Positions 4,793 through 10,128 of a stretch of 10,128 bases of DNA are shown in pieces. Location: the NCBI GenBank assembly GCA_900543475.1, contig UQRU01000078.1:1-10128 (forward strand), in the 5' to 3' direction. Position 1 is the first letter of the stretch; every line of letters begins with the position of its first letter. A program made the position numbers and the translations under genes. This stretch comes from an uncultured Eubacteriales bacterium (lineage in GTDB: Bacteria; Bacillota; Clostridia; Christensenellales; CAG-138). The notes below the pieces were generated by a model. That model did no database searches. It saw only the letters and a list, made by a program, of their open reading frames with translations, and was not told the origin of the DNA.

Positions 4793-5572
4793 TTAACGAA
4801 CAGCCTTGAGGAAGCTTTGGAGCCGCGGGGACTTGGGCGCGCCAAACACGGCTTCCGGGGGGCCTTCCTCCTCGATGAGGCCGTTGTCCATAAAGATGAC
4901 CTGGCTGGATACCTCCCGGGCAAAGCCCATTTCGTGGGTCACGATCACCATGGTCATCTTTTGCTGGGCCAAGCGGCGTATCGCCTGGAGCACTTCGCCG
5001 GAGATCTCCGGGTCCAGGGCGGAGGTGGGCTCGTCAAAACAGAGGACATCCGGCTTGAGCGCCAAGGCCCGGGCAATGGCCACCCGCTGTTGCTGCCCGC
5101 CGGAAAGCTGATGGGGGTAGGAGCCGAGTTTATCCGACAGCCCCACCTGATCCAATAGGGCCTTGCCCTCGGCCTGGATGGCGGCGAGGATGGCGGCCTT
5201 GTTTTGCCGGAAATCCGGCTGTTGGCGGGCCAACAGCTCCGGGGCTAAGGTCACGTTTTGCAGGGCCGTGTACTGGGGAAACAGGTTGAAGGACTGGAAC
5301 ACCAGGCCAAAGTGCAGCCGCTTTTTCCGGACCCCCGACTCTTTTTGGGTGGCGGGGTCCTCCGCGTCGAACAGCCGCTCTCCCTTTACCAGGATCTGGC
5401 CTTTATCGGGGGTTTCCAGGAAATTGAGGCACCGCAAAAGGGTGGTTTTGCCGCTGCCCGAGGAGCCGATGATGGAAAGTACCGCCCCCTCCTCCAGGGA
5501 AAAGCTGATGCCCTTTAGCACGTCCAGGGTGCCAAAGTTCTTTTCCAGGTTTTTTACCTCTAAGATCGCCAT
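4793..5572 (-). CDS. Polar amino-acid ABC transporter, ATP-binding protein
   Basis: This 259-residue ATPase is of the GlnQ/HisP/ArtP type and powers amino-acid uptake from the cytoplasmic face. Motifs are complete: Walker [10 protein letters not shown] at 36-44, Q-loop Gln93 in VFQSFNLFP, signature LSGGQQQR at 156-163, Walker B DVLCFDEP at 175-182, and His213 in VTHEMGFA. Residues 69-88 and 117-137 hold family-typical insertions of the Clostridia branch. AGGAGG is six bases before the ATG and overlaps the permease stop region; the intergenic gap is only ten bases. The substrate cannot be decided from the ATPase. No defects are seen. Confidence 0.95.
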   Translation of the reverse strand: MAILEVKNLEKNFGTLDVLKGISFSLEEGAVLSIIGSSGSGKTTLLRCLNFLETPDKGQILVKGERLFDAEDPATQKESGVRKKRLHFGLVFQSFNLFPQYTALQNVTLAPELLARQQPDFRQNKAAILAAIQAEGKALLDQVGLSDKLGSYPHQLSGGQQQRVAIARALALKPDVLCFDEPTSALDPEISGEVLQAIRRLAQQKMTMVIVTHEMGFAREVSSQVIFMDNGLIEEEGPPEAVFGAPKSPRLQSFLKAVR

Positions 5573-5582
5573 ACCGTACCTC

Positions 5583-6236
5583 CTATACCCGGAAATAGTC
5601 CATCTTCCGCTCCAGATACCCCAGCAGCAGGGTAAGGGCTCCCACGAAGGCCAGGAAGAACAGGCCGGTGGAGAACAGGGGCCAGATCAGGCCCTTGGCG
5701 GTATACTCCTGGGCCATCATGATGATCTCCTTGCAGGAGATGATCCGGGCCAGGGAGGTATCCTTCACCAGAGTGATCACCTCGTTGCCCATGGGGGGAA
5801 CGATGCGTTTGATCACCTGGAGCAGGGTCACTTTGAAGAAGATCTGGGTCTTGGTAAGGCCCAGCACTTGACCGGCCTCATATTGGCCCTTGGGGATGGA
5901 CTCGATGCCGCCCCGGTAGATCTCGGAAAAATAGCAGGCATAGTTGATGACAAAGGCCACCGTAGCCGCGGCAAAGCGGCCGTCTGACCCGGCGGGCCAG
6001 GGATTGGGCAGGCCCAAAAGCCCGGGCCCCAGAAAGATCACCAGCAGCTGAAGCATCAGGGGCGTACCCCGGATGATCCATACGAAGGTTTTGATCAGAT
6101 AGGCCAGGGGCTTGAAACGGCTCATGGAGCCAAAGGCGATGAGCAGCCCCAGGGGCAGGGCGAAAAGCAGGGTCAGCCCAAATAGATTGAAGTTGAGAAC
6201 GAAGCCTTCCCAAAGGCGCGCAAGGATGGTGGCCAT
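5583..6236 (-). CDS. Polar amino-acid ABC transporter, permease (HisM/GlnP type)
   Basis: This 217-residue inner-membrane permease has about five hydrophobic spans. The family block [15 protein letters not shown] is at 51-65 and the ATPase-contacting EAA loop, [20 protein letters not shown], at 120-139. It is followed by [16 protein letters not shown], characteristic of HisM/GlnP-type permeases. Only one permease gene is present, so the channel should be a homodimer. GGAAGGAT precedes the ATG at 6236 by a few bases. It lies between the binding-protein gene (128-base gap containing a hairpin) and the ATPase gene (ten-base gap). Length and motifs are normal. Confidence 0.95.
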   Translation of the reverse strand: MATILARLWEGFVLNFNLFGLTLLFALPLGLLIAFGSMSRFKPLAYLIKTFVWIIRGTPLMLQLLVIFLGPGLLGLPNPWPAGSDGRFAAATVAFVINYACYFSEIYRGGIESIPKGQYEAGQVLGLTKTQIFFKVTLLQVIKRIVPPMGNEVITLVKDTSLARIISCKEIIMMAQEYTAKGLIWPLFSTGLFFLAFVGALTLLLGYLERKMDYFRV

Positions 6237-6307
6237 AGTATCCTTCCCCGGGCGGCAGGCGCCCGCTGTTAAGTTGGCTAGGGATGGGCCGCCCCATGGG
6301 ACGGCTT

Positions 6308-6334
6308 GAGCCGCCTCCTAAACGGGGGCGGCTC
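6308..6334 (-). terminator. Hairpin between binding-protein and permease genes
   Basis: GAGCCGCC at 6308-6315 pairs with GGCGGCTC at 6327-6334 around an 11-base loop, in the only long gap (128 bases) of the operon. No T-run follows on the minus strand, so it is probably a partial terminator or a 3' stabiliser. It could let the binding protein be made in excess over the membrane parts. A second weaker stem (GCCG..CGGC) lies near 6287-6305. Confidence 0.5.
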
Positions 6335-6364
6335 CCAAGGGAGAATCGATCTATGGAGCTTGGC

Positions 6365-7231
6365 TTATTCCGCCAGTTCCAAGCTGTATTTGTCCGCCAG
6401 GGCCTGCATGCTACCATCGGCCACCAGCTCGTCGAAAATGGTATTTACCGCATCCCGCACATCGGAACCCTGCCGGAACCCAACGCCGTAGTTCTCCACC
6501 GCCAGCTCATCCACAATGGCTAGGTCCGCATAATCGGTGCCTTCCCCTACCATGGCCTTGGCCAGGGTCAGATCCAGGACCGCCGCGTCCGCAGTACCGG
6601 CCTTGACCTCCAACAGGCACTCGGTCTGGACGCTCTTGCCAACATAGCTGGCCTGGGCCAGGTTCTCGTCCCCCTGGATGGTGGTTTCACCCGCGCTACC
6701 CATCTCCGCAACCACGGTCTTGCCGATCAGGGAGGAGGTATCGGTATATTCCGCATCCGCCTTCATAACCACCACCTGGGCGTTCTTTACATAGGGCTTG
6801 GTGCAGGCCATGTTGGCCTCCCGATCCGCGTCTAGGGTCATGCCGTTCCAGATGCAGTCGATGGTCTTGCCGTTGAGCTCCACTTCTTTGGTGTTCCAGT
6901 CGATCTCTTGGAAAACGGGCTCCACACCCAGCTTCTCGCAAACCAAGGTGGCAAGCTCCGTGTCAAAGCCGGTAAATTCACCGTTTTCATCGGTGTAATT
7001 CATGGGCTCGTATACGGTGTAGCCGATGATCATATTGCCTTTTTCTTGGATGTAGGCCAGGTCGCTGTCCGCGGCAGCTTCCGCAGCCGGAGCTTCTTCA
7101 GCCGGGGCTTCTTCGGCCGGCGCTTCTTCGGCAGGGGCTTCCTCTACAGGGGCTTCTGCAGCAGGCTGGGCGCAGCCGAACGCCGCCAGGGCGAGCATCA
7201 TAAGGGCAAGGGCAAGAGCTAGTTTCTTCAT
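6365..7231 (-). CDS. Polar amino-acid ABC transporter, substrate-binding lipoprotein
   Basis: This 288-residue precursor belongs to the family 3 extracellular solute-binding proteins. It has a signal peptide (MKKLALALALMML...) and a lipobox with Cys20, then a Glu/Ala/Pro linker with the pentapeptide (V/A)EEAP four times at residues 29-48. The binding domain runs from about 57, with IIGYTVYEPMNYTDENGEFT and GFDTELATLVCEKLG, followed by DADREANMACTKPY; the Arg in this last motif normally holds the amino-acid carboxylate. The ligand is not predictable by eye. I chose the ATG at 7231 because AAGGAG lies nine bases ahead and the signal peptide starts there; an in-frame ATG at 7285 would put extra residues before it. 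It is first in the operon and is the transporter's ligand receptor. Confidence 0.94.
   Translation of the reverse strand: MKKLALALALMMLALAAFGCAQPAAEAPVEEAPAEEAPAEEAPAEEAPAAEAAADSDLAYIQEKGNMIIGYTVYEPMNYTDENGEFTGFDTELATLVCEKLGVEPVFQEIDWNTKEVELNGKTIDCIWNGMTLDADREANMACTKPYVKNAQVVVMKADAEYTDTSSLIGKTVVAEMGSAGETTIQGDENLAQASYVGKSVQTECLLEVKAGTADAAVLDLTLAKAMVGEGTDYADLAIVDELAVENYGVGFRQGSDVRDAVNTIFDELVADGSMQALADKYSLELAE
7088..7147 (-). repeat. Four 15-bp tandem repeats in the binding-protein linker
   Basis: Four near-identical 15-base units encode VEEAP once and AEEAP three times between the lipidated cysteine and the binding domain. Such repeats change copy number by slippage and set the tether length. 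The units vary at third positions, so they are somewhat aged. Confidence 0.85.
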
Positions 7232-7298
7232 GGTTTGTATCTCCTTAAATTTTTCATTGTTTCCATGGTATGGACCGGGTTGCATTCCCGATGAGAAG

Positions 7299-7327
7299 AG
7301 TATACTACATTACTTTATCAAAGTAAA
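7299..7327 (-). promoter_or_regulatory. Promoter of the amino-acid transport operon
   Basis: On the minus strand, TTTACT (7327-7322) and TATACT (7304-7299) are separated by exactly 17 bases, a good sigma-70 match (4/6 and 5/6). Transcription would start near 7292, giving a leader of about 60 bases before the binding-protein ATG. That is too short for a common riboswitch. Confidence 0.7.
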
Positions 7328-7333
7328 GCAGTA
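7303..7333. promoter_or_regulatory. 31-bp inverted repeat over the operon promoter, likely operator
   Basis: TACTACATTACTTT (7303-7316) and AAAGTAAAGCAGTA (7320-7333) are inverted copies matching at 12 of 14 positions around ATC. The inner seven bases on each side (TTACTTT/AAAGTAA) are perfect. The dyad covers the -35, the spacer and the edge of the -10, so a bound protein would block RNA polymerase. The co-transcribed YerC-type regulator is one candidate. Confidence 0.6.
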
Positions 7334-7445
7334 AATTGATAGCATGGCAGATTTTTTTTGCAGCGGGAAAGATGGGGAAATATATATAAATATGTAGAAA
7401 AAAACAAAACCAGGGAAAAAAACAATTGGGAAACCAGCAGACCCC

Positions 7446-7475
7446 TTGCGGGAAGATGGGAAAATGGGCTAGAAT
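7446..7475 (+). promoter_or_regulatory. Possible promoter of the DUF1015 gene
   Basis: TTGCGG at 7446-7451 and TAGAAT at 7470-7475, with an 18-base spacer, form a plausible sigma-70 promoter. A hairpin (AGGGCC 7483-7488 with GGCCCT 7499-7504) follows near the start of the leader. The upstream stretch 7370-7430 is very A-rich, like an UP element. The -35 box is weak, so other starts in the A/T-rich region are possible. Confidence 0.4.
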
Positions 7476-7548
7476 GAAGCCAAGGGCCAATGGAAAACGG
7501 CCCTATGATCAATCGGAATGGATTATATCTACAAACGGAGGCACATCT

Positions 7549-8883
7549 ATGACAAAGTACACCAATTCCATCGGCGTAAAAGTTCCTGCGTTGTTGCTGC
7601 CCCGGCCGGGGGTCGACATGACCAAGTGGGCTGTAGTGGCCTGTGACCAGTATACTTCCCAGCCTGCCTATTGGCAGGAGACCGAGTCCATCGTGGGGGA
7701 CGCTCCCAGCACGCTGCGGATCATGCTGCCCGAATTATATCTAGACGGGCCGGACGAGGCGGAGCGGATCGCATCCATCAACGCCCATATGAAGGAATAT
7801 ATGGACACCGGCATATTGGAAAACAAGGGGGAAGGCTTTGCCTATGTGCGCCGTACGGTGGATGGCAAAACCCGCCAAGGGCTGATCGTGGCCCTGGACC
7901 TGGAGGATTACGATTATTCCAAGGGTTCCACCACCCTGATCCGGGCCACAGAGGGCACCATTGTGGAGCGCATCCCCCCCCGGCTGCGGATCCGCAAGGA
8001 TGCGCCCCTGGAGATGCCCCACATCCTGGTGCTCATCGACGACCCGGGCCGCACGGTGATCGAACCCATCGGCCAGCAGCTGGAGCGGACGGAGAAGCTC
8101 TATGACTTCGACCTGATGCAGGGAGGCGGCCACATCGAGGGGTATCTGGTAAAGGAGCCGGCCCAGATCCAGGGCGCCATCCAGGCCCTGGAGGCGCTGG
8201 TCCAACCGGGAGCCTATCGGGAAAAATACGGCACCGATCAAGCGCCCTTGCTGTTTGCCATGGGAGACGGCAACCATTCCTTTGCCACCGCCAAGGCCAA
8301 TTGGGAGCGGATCAAGAAGGAAAAGGGCCTGACCGGCCAGGACGAGCATCCGGCCCGGTACGCCCTGGTGGAGTTGGAAAACGTCCACGACACAGGCATC
8401 ATCTTCGAGCCCATCCATCGGGTGATGTTCGGCGTACCCCAGGACGCCCTAGCCTGGCTGCAAACCAAGCTGGCGGAGCAAAACGGGGATTGCAAGCTGG
8501 TGACCTGTCCAGACCTGGCGGCGGCCAAGGCTGCCGCAGCCAAGGAGAGCGGCCACGCCCTACCCTTTGTGAACCAAGCGGGGGCCGGCTATCTGCTGGT
8601 ACCCCAGCCTGCCGCCCAGCTGGAGGTGGGCACCCTGCAAAATGCCCTGGACGTAATGCGCACGGCGTTCCCCGATTGCACCATCGACTATATCCACGGG
8701 GAAGACGTGGTCCTGGAGCTGGGCGGCAAACCCGGCAACATGGGCTTCCTGCTGCCCCCCATGGATAAGAGCGCCTTCTTCCGCACCGTGATCTTCGACG
8801 GCGCCCTGCCTCGCAAGACCTTCTCCATGGGCGAGGCCCACGAAAAACGCTACTATCTGGAGTGCCGCAGCATCGAGGCGTAA
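7549..8883 (+). CDS. DUF1015 family protein
   Basis: This 444-residue cytoplasmic protein is a full-length DUF1015 member. The N-terminal part has LPRPGVDMTKWAVVACDQYT and the typical QPAYWQETESIVG. The centre carries the family's most conserved motif, MGDGNHSFATAK, starting near residue 238 with Asp240, Asn242 and His243 as likely active-site residues. Towards the end, HGEDVVLELGGKPGN and PMDKSAFFRTV match the family. DUF1015 has a ParB-like fold affinity and in Clostridia is often found near serine-biosynthesis genes; an enzyme role in serine metabolism has been proposed, but I cannot verify it from this window. The ATG at 7549 follows GGAGG by seven bases; an upstream in-frame ATG at 7426 is rejected. 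It is transcribed divergently from the amino-acid transporter. Confidence 0.92.
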   Translation: MTKYTNSIGVKVPALLLPRPGVDMTKWAVVACDQYTSQPAYWQETESIVGDAPSTLRIMLPELYLDGPDEAERIASINAHMKEYMDTGILENKGEGFAYVRRTVDGKTRQGLIVALDLEDYDYSKGSTTLIRATEGTIVERIPPRLRIRKDAPLEMPHILVLIDDPGRTVIEPIGQQLERTEKLYDFDLMQGGGHIEGYLVKEPAQIQGAIQALEALVQPGAYREKYGTDQAPLLFAMGDGNHSFATAKANWERIKKEKGLTGQDEHPARYALVELENVHDTGIIFEPIHRVMFGVPQDALAWLQTKLAEQNGDCKLVTCPDLAAAKAAAAKESGHALPFVNQAGAGYLLVPQPAAQLEVGTLQNALDVMRTAFPDCTIDYIHGEDVVLELGGKPGNMGFLLPPMDKSAFFRTVIFDGALPRKTFSMGEAHEKRYYLECRSIEA

Positions 8884-8890
8884 CGGCCCG

Positions 8891-8919
8891 GCCCCAGAAA
8901 GGGGCGCTGCCCGCGCCCC
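8891..8919 (+). other. Alternative hairpins after the DUF1015 gene
   Basis: Two mutually exclusive stems overlap here. GCCCC (8891-8895) can pair with GGGGC (8901-8905) around AGAAA, or GGGGCG (8901-8906) can pair with CGCCCC (8914-8919). Neither is followed by a T-run. Confidence 0.35.
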
Positions 8920-8935
8920 GGTATACCCTATCCCC

Positions 8936-8978
8936 AAGGGACCGGCCGCCCCAGCATACGCCGCGGCGCCGGTCCCTT
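8936..8978 (+). terminator. Long-stem hairpin between DUF1015 and the AEC transporter
   Basis: AAGGGACCGGC at 8936-8946 pairs with GCCGGTCCCTT at 8968-8978, an 11-bp perfect stem around a GC-rich loop. It lies in the 118-base gap. No T-run follows, so it could be a weak terminator or attenuator controlling read-through into the transporter gene 23 bases later. Confidence 0.45.
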
Positions 8979-9001
8979 GCCTTGGCCCAGGCGAGACGAT
9001 T

Positions 9002-9940
9002 ATGCAGAGCTTCCTTCATTCCATTTCCGCTGTGCTGGTGATCCTCCTGCTGGCGGGCACCGGCTATTTGCTGGCCCGGGCAGGTTGCCTTCGCGCCGAC
9101 CACAAGCCCATGCTGTCCCGGATCACCATCAACCTGGGCATTCCCTGTATCTGCATCTATAATATCACCGGCAATTTTACCCGCGCATCCTTGATCCAAG
9201 CCGCGCCCATGCTCTTGGCCCCCTTAACGGCCAATCTGCTTTCTGTGGCCTTGTGCATGCTGGCTGCCCGGCTCCTGGCCCTCCCCCGGAAACGCCGGGG
9301 GGTATTCGTGGTGATGGCCGCCTTTAGCAATACCATCTTCATTGGCCTGCCCATGGCCCTGGAGCTCTTTGGGGACGGGGCGGTGCCTTATGTGATGTGC
9401 TACTACCTAATCAATACCACCTTGTTCCAGACCCTGGGCATCGCCTTCCTGGAATGGTCCGGACAGGGGGAGAACCGTACCAGTTTGCCCCGAATGCTAT
9501 TGGGCTTGCTGAAAAAACCGCCCCTATTATCCTTGTTCGTAGCCCTTGGGTTGGTTTGGTGGGAGATCCCCCTGCCAAGGGTATTGGAAAGCTATGCCGG
9601 CTATGTGGGGAACCTGGTGGCTCCCCTGGGCCTCTTATATACCGGCTTGGTCATCTATGAGCGCGGCCTCTCCAACCTGCGGCTTCAACGGGGCATCCCC
9701 CTTATGTTGCTGCTGCGGTTCGTGGCGGCCCCAGGCCTGTGCCTGGGTTTCTGCCACCTATGGGGGGTGACGGGCCTGGCCCAGGGGGTGTTTACCATGG
9801 AATCCGCCCTGCCCACCATGACCCAAAGCGTGGTCATGGCCGGGCTCCTCGGGGCGGACGAGGATTACGCGGCCCTGGGGGCGGCTGTCTCTACCTTGCT
9901 GTCGTTTGTGATGATCCCTTTGGTGATGCTGGCGGTATAA
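9002..9940 (+). CDS. AEC (auxin efflux carrier)-family transporter
   Basis: This 312-residue integral membrane protein is hydrophobic throughout, with about ten spans as usual for the AEC family (MdcF/YfdV-like). AEC proteins move organic anions or amino-acid-related compounds. Typical features include the start ISAVLVILLLAGTGYLLAR, the ITINLGIPCICIYN segment, the conserved FSNTIFIGLPMALE near residue 107, and NLVAPLGLLYTGL near 205, where the family has small residues in the second half. The ATG at 9002 is preceded only by a weak AGGCGAG, so translation may be modest. It follows the DUF1015 gene on the same strand with a hairpin between them. The substrate is unknown; exporting a metabolite linked to the nearby amino-acid functions is a guess. 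Confidence 0.9.
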   Translation: MQSFLHSISAVLVILLLAGTGYLLARAGCLRADHKPMLSRITINLGIPCICIYNITGNFTRASLIQAAPMLLAPLTANLLSVALCMLAARLLALPRKRRGVFVVMAAFSNTIFIGLPMALELFGDGAVPYVMCYYLINTTLFQTLGIAFLEWSGQGENRTSLPRMLLGLLKKPPLLSLFVALGLVWWEIPLPRVLESYAGYVGNLVAPLGLLYTGLVIYERGLSNLRLQRGIPLMLLLRFVAAPGLCLGFCHLWGVTGLAQGVFTMESALPTMTQSVVMAGLLGADEDYAALGAAVSTLLSFVMIPLVMLAV

Positions 9941-9964
9941 GCTGCGTTATTTGTCCGCTCCGGC

Positions 9965-10076
<112 letters not shown>

Positions 10077-10128
10077 GCGACCCCCCCCGCCGGGCGGGAA
10101 AGCCCCGGGGCGAGGGAGCCGGCCCCGC

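Noticed and set aside
7232..7285. N-terminal extension of the binding protein to 7285
   Set aside because: It would place 18 polar residues before the signal peptide; ATG 7231 has AAGGAG.
7232..7298. Riboswitch in the transport operon leader
   Set aside because: The leader is only about 60 bases and shows no recognisable conserved fold.
7340..7430. A/T-rich stretch as a replication origin or DnaA region
   Set aside because: No DnaA boxes or origin genes; it fits a divergent promoter region.
8399..9199. 266-codon minus-strand open frame
   Set aside because: It is antisense to the DUF1015 and AEC genes, Arg/Gly/Pro-rich, with no ribosome site.

Overview
This window looks like chromosomal sequence from a moderately GC-rich gut-type Clostridia (Firmicutes). 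The support is strong AGGAGG-type ribosome sites, a YerC-family TrpR-like regulator, a DUF2812 protein, a DUF3791/DUF3990 cassette and a lipoprotein-type amino-acid binding protein, all typical of that class. The genus cannot be read from the sequence. The right edge is a low-quality G/C homopolymer tract, so the window probably ends at a contig end.

Left edge (1-530): an insertion-sequence graveyard. It has the 5' end of an IS256-family transposase running off the left side with its terminal repeat (106-131), an isolated IS3-type end (164-191), and two further IS256-type ends in the same orientation 88 bp apart (309-332, 397-420). A short frame that may be a metallo-beta-lactamase-fold fragment follows. 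Next, on the minus strand, is a compact three-gene cassette (1506 down to 532): DUF3791, a DUF3990 ADP-ribosyltransferase-like protein, and a 72-residue acidic protein. The genes overlap and share one extended -10 promoter. This is the best candidate for an undescribed toxin-antitoxin-like or defence system. From 1507 to 2057 there is no intact gene, only decayed reading frames, a textbook sigma-70 promoter and a 16-bp perfect palindrome.

Middle (2058-4100): a five-helix membrane protein with an N-terminal DUF2812 domain, then a visibly AT-richer 185-residue orphan gene of unknown function that looks acquired. A bidirectional-looking terminator region separates these plus-strand genes from the convergent operon to the right.

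Right (4063-7327, minus strand): one operon, in transcription order a polar amino-acid substrate-binding lipoprotein, its permease, its ATPase, a YerC-type TrpR-like regulator and a small lipoprotein, ending at a strong intrinsic terminator. Its promoter has good -35/-10 boxes covered by a 31-bp imperfect inverted repeat that looks like an operator. A GC-rich hairpin between the binding protein and the permease probably sets their ratio. Divergent from it, on the plus strand, is a DUF1015 protein (7549-8883), followed by an AEC-family transporter (9002-9940).

Taken together, 2058-9940 is ordinary core/metabolic chromosome (amino-acid uptake plus an exporter), with one island-like insert at 3462-4019. 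The segment left of about 2000 is accessory DNA assembled by repeated insertion and decay.
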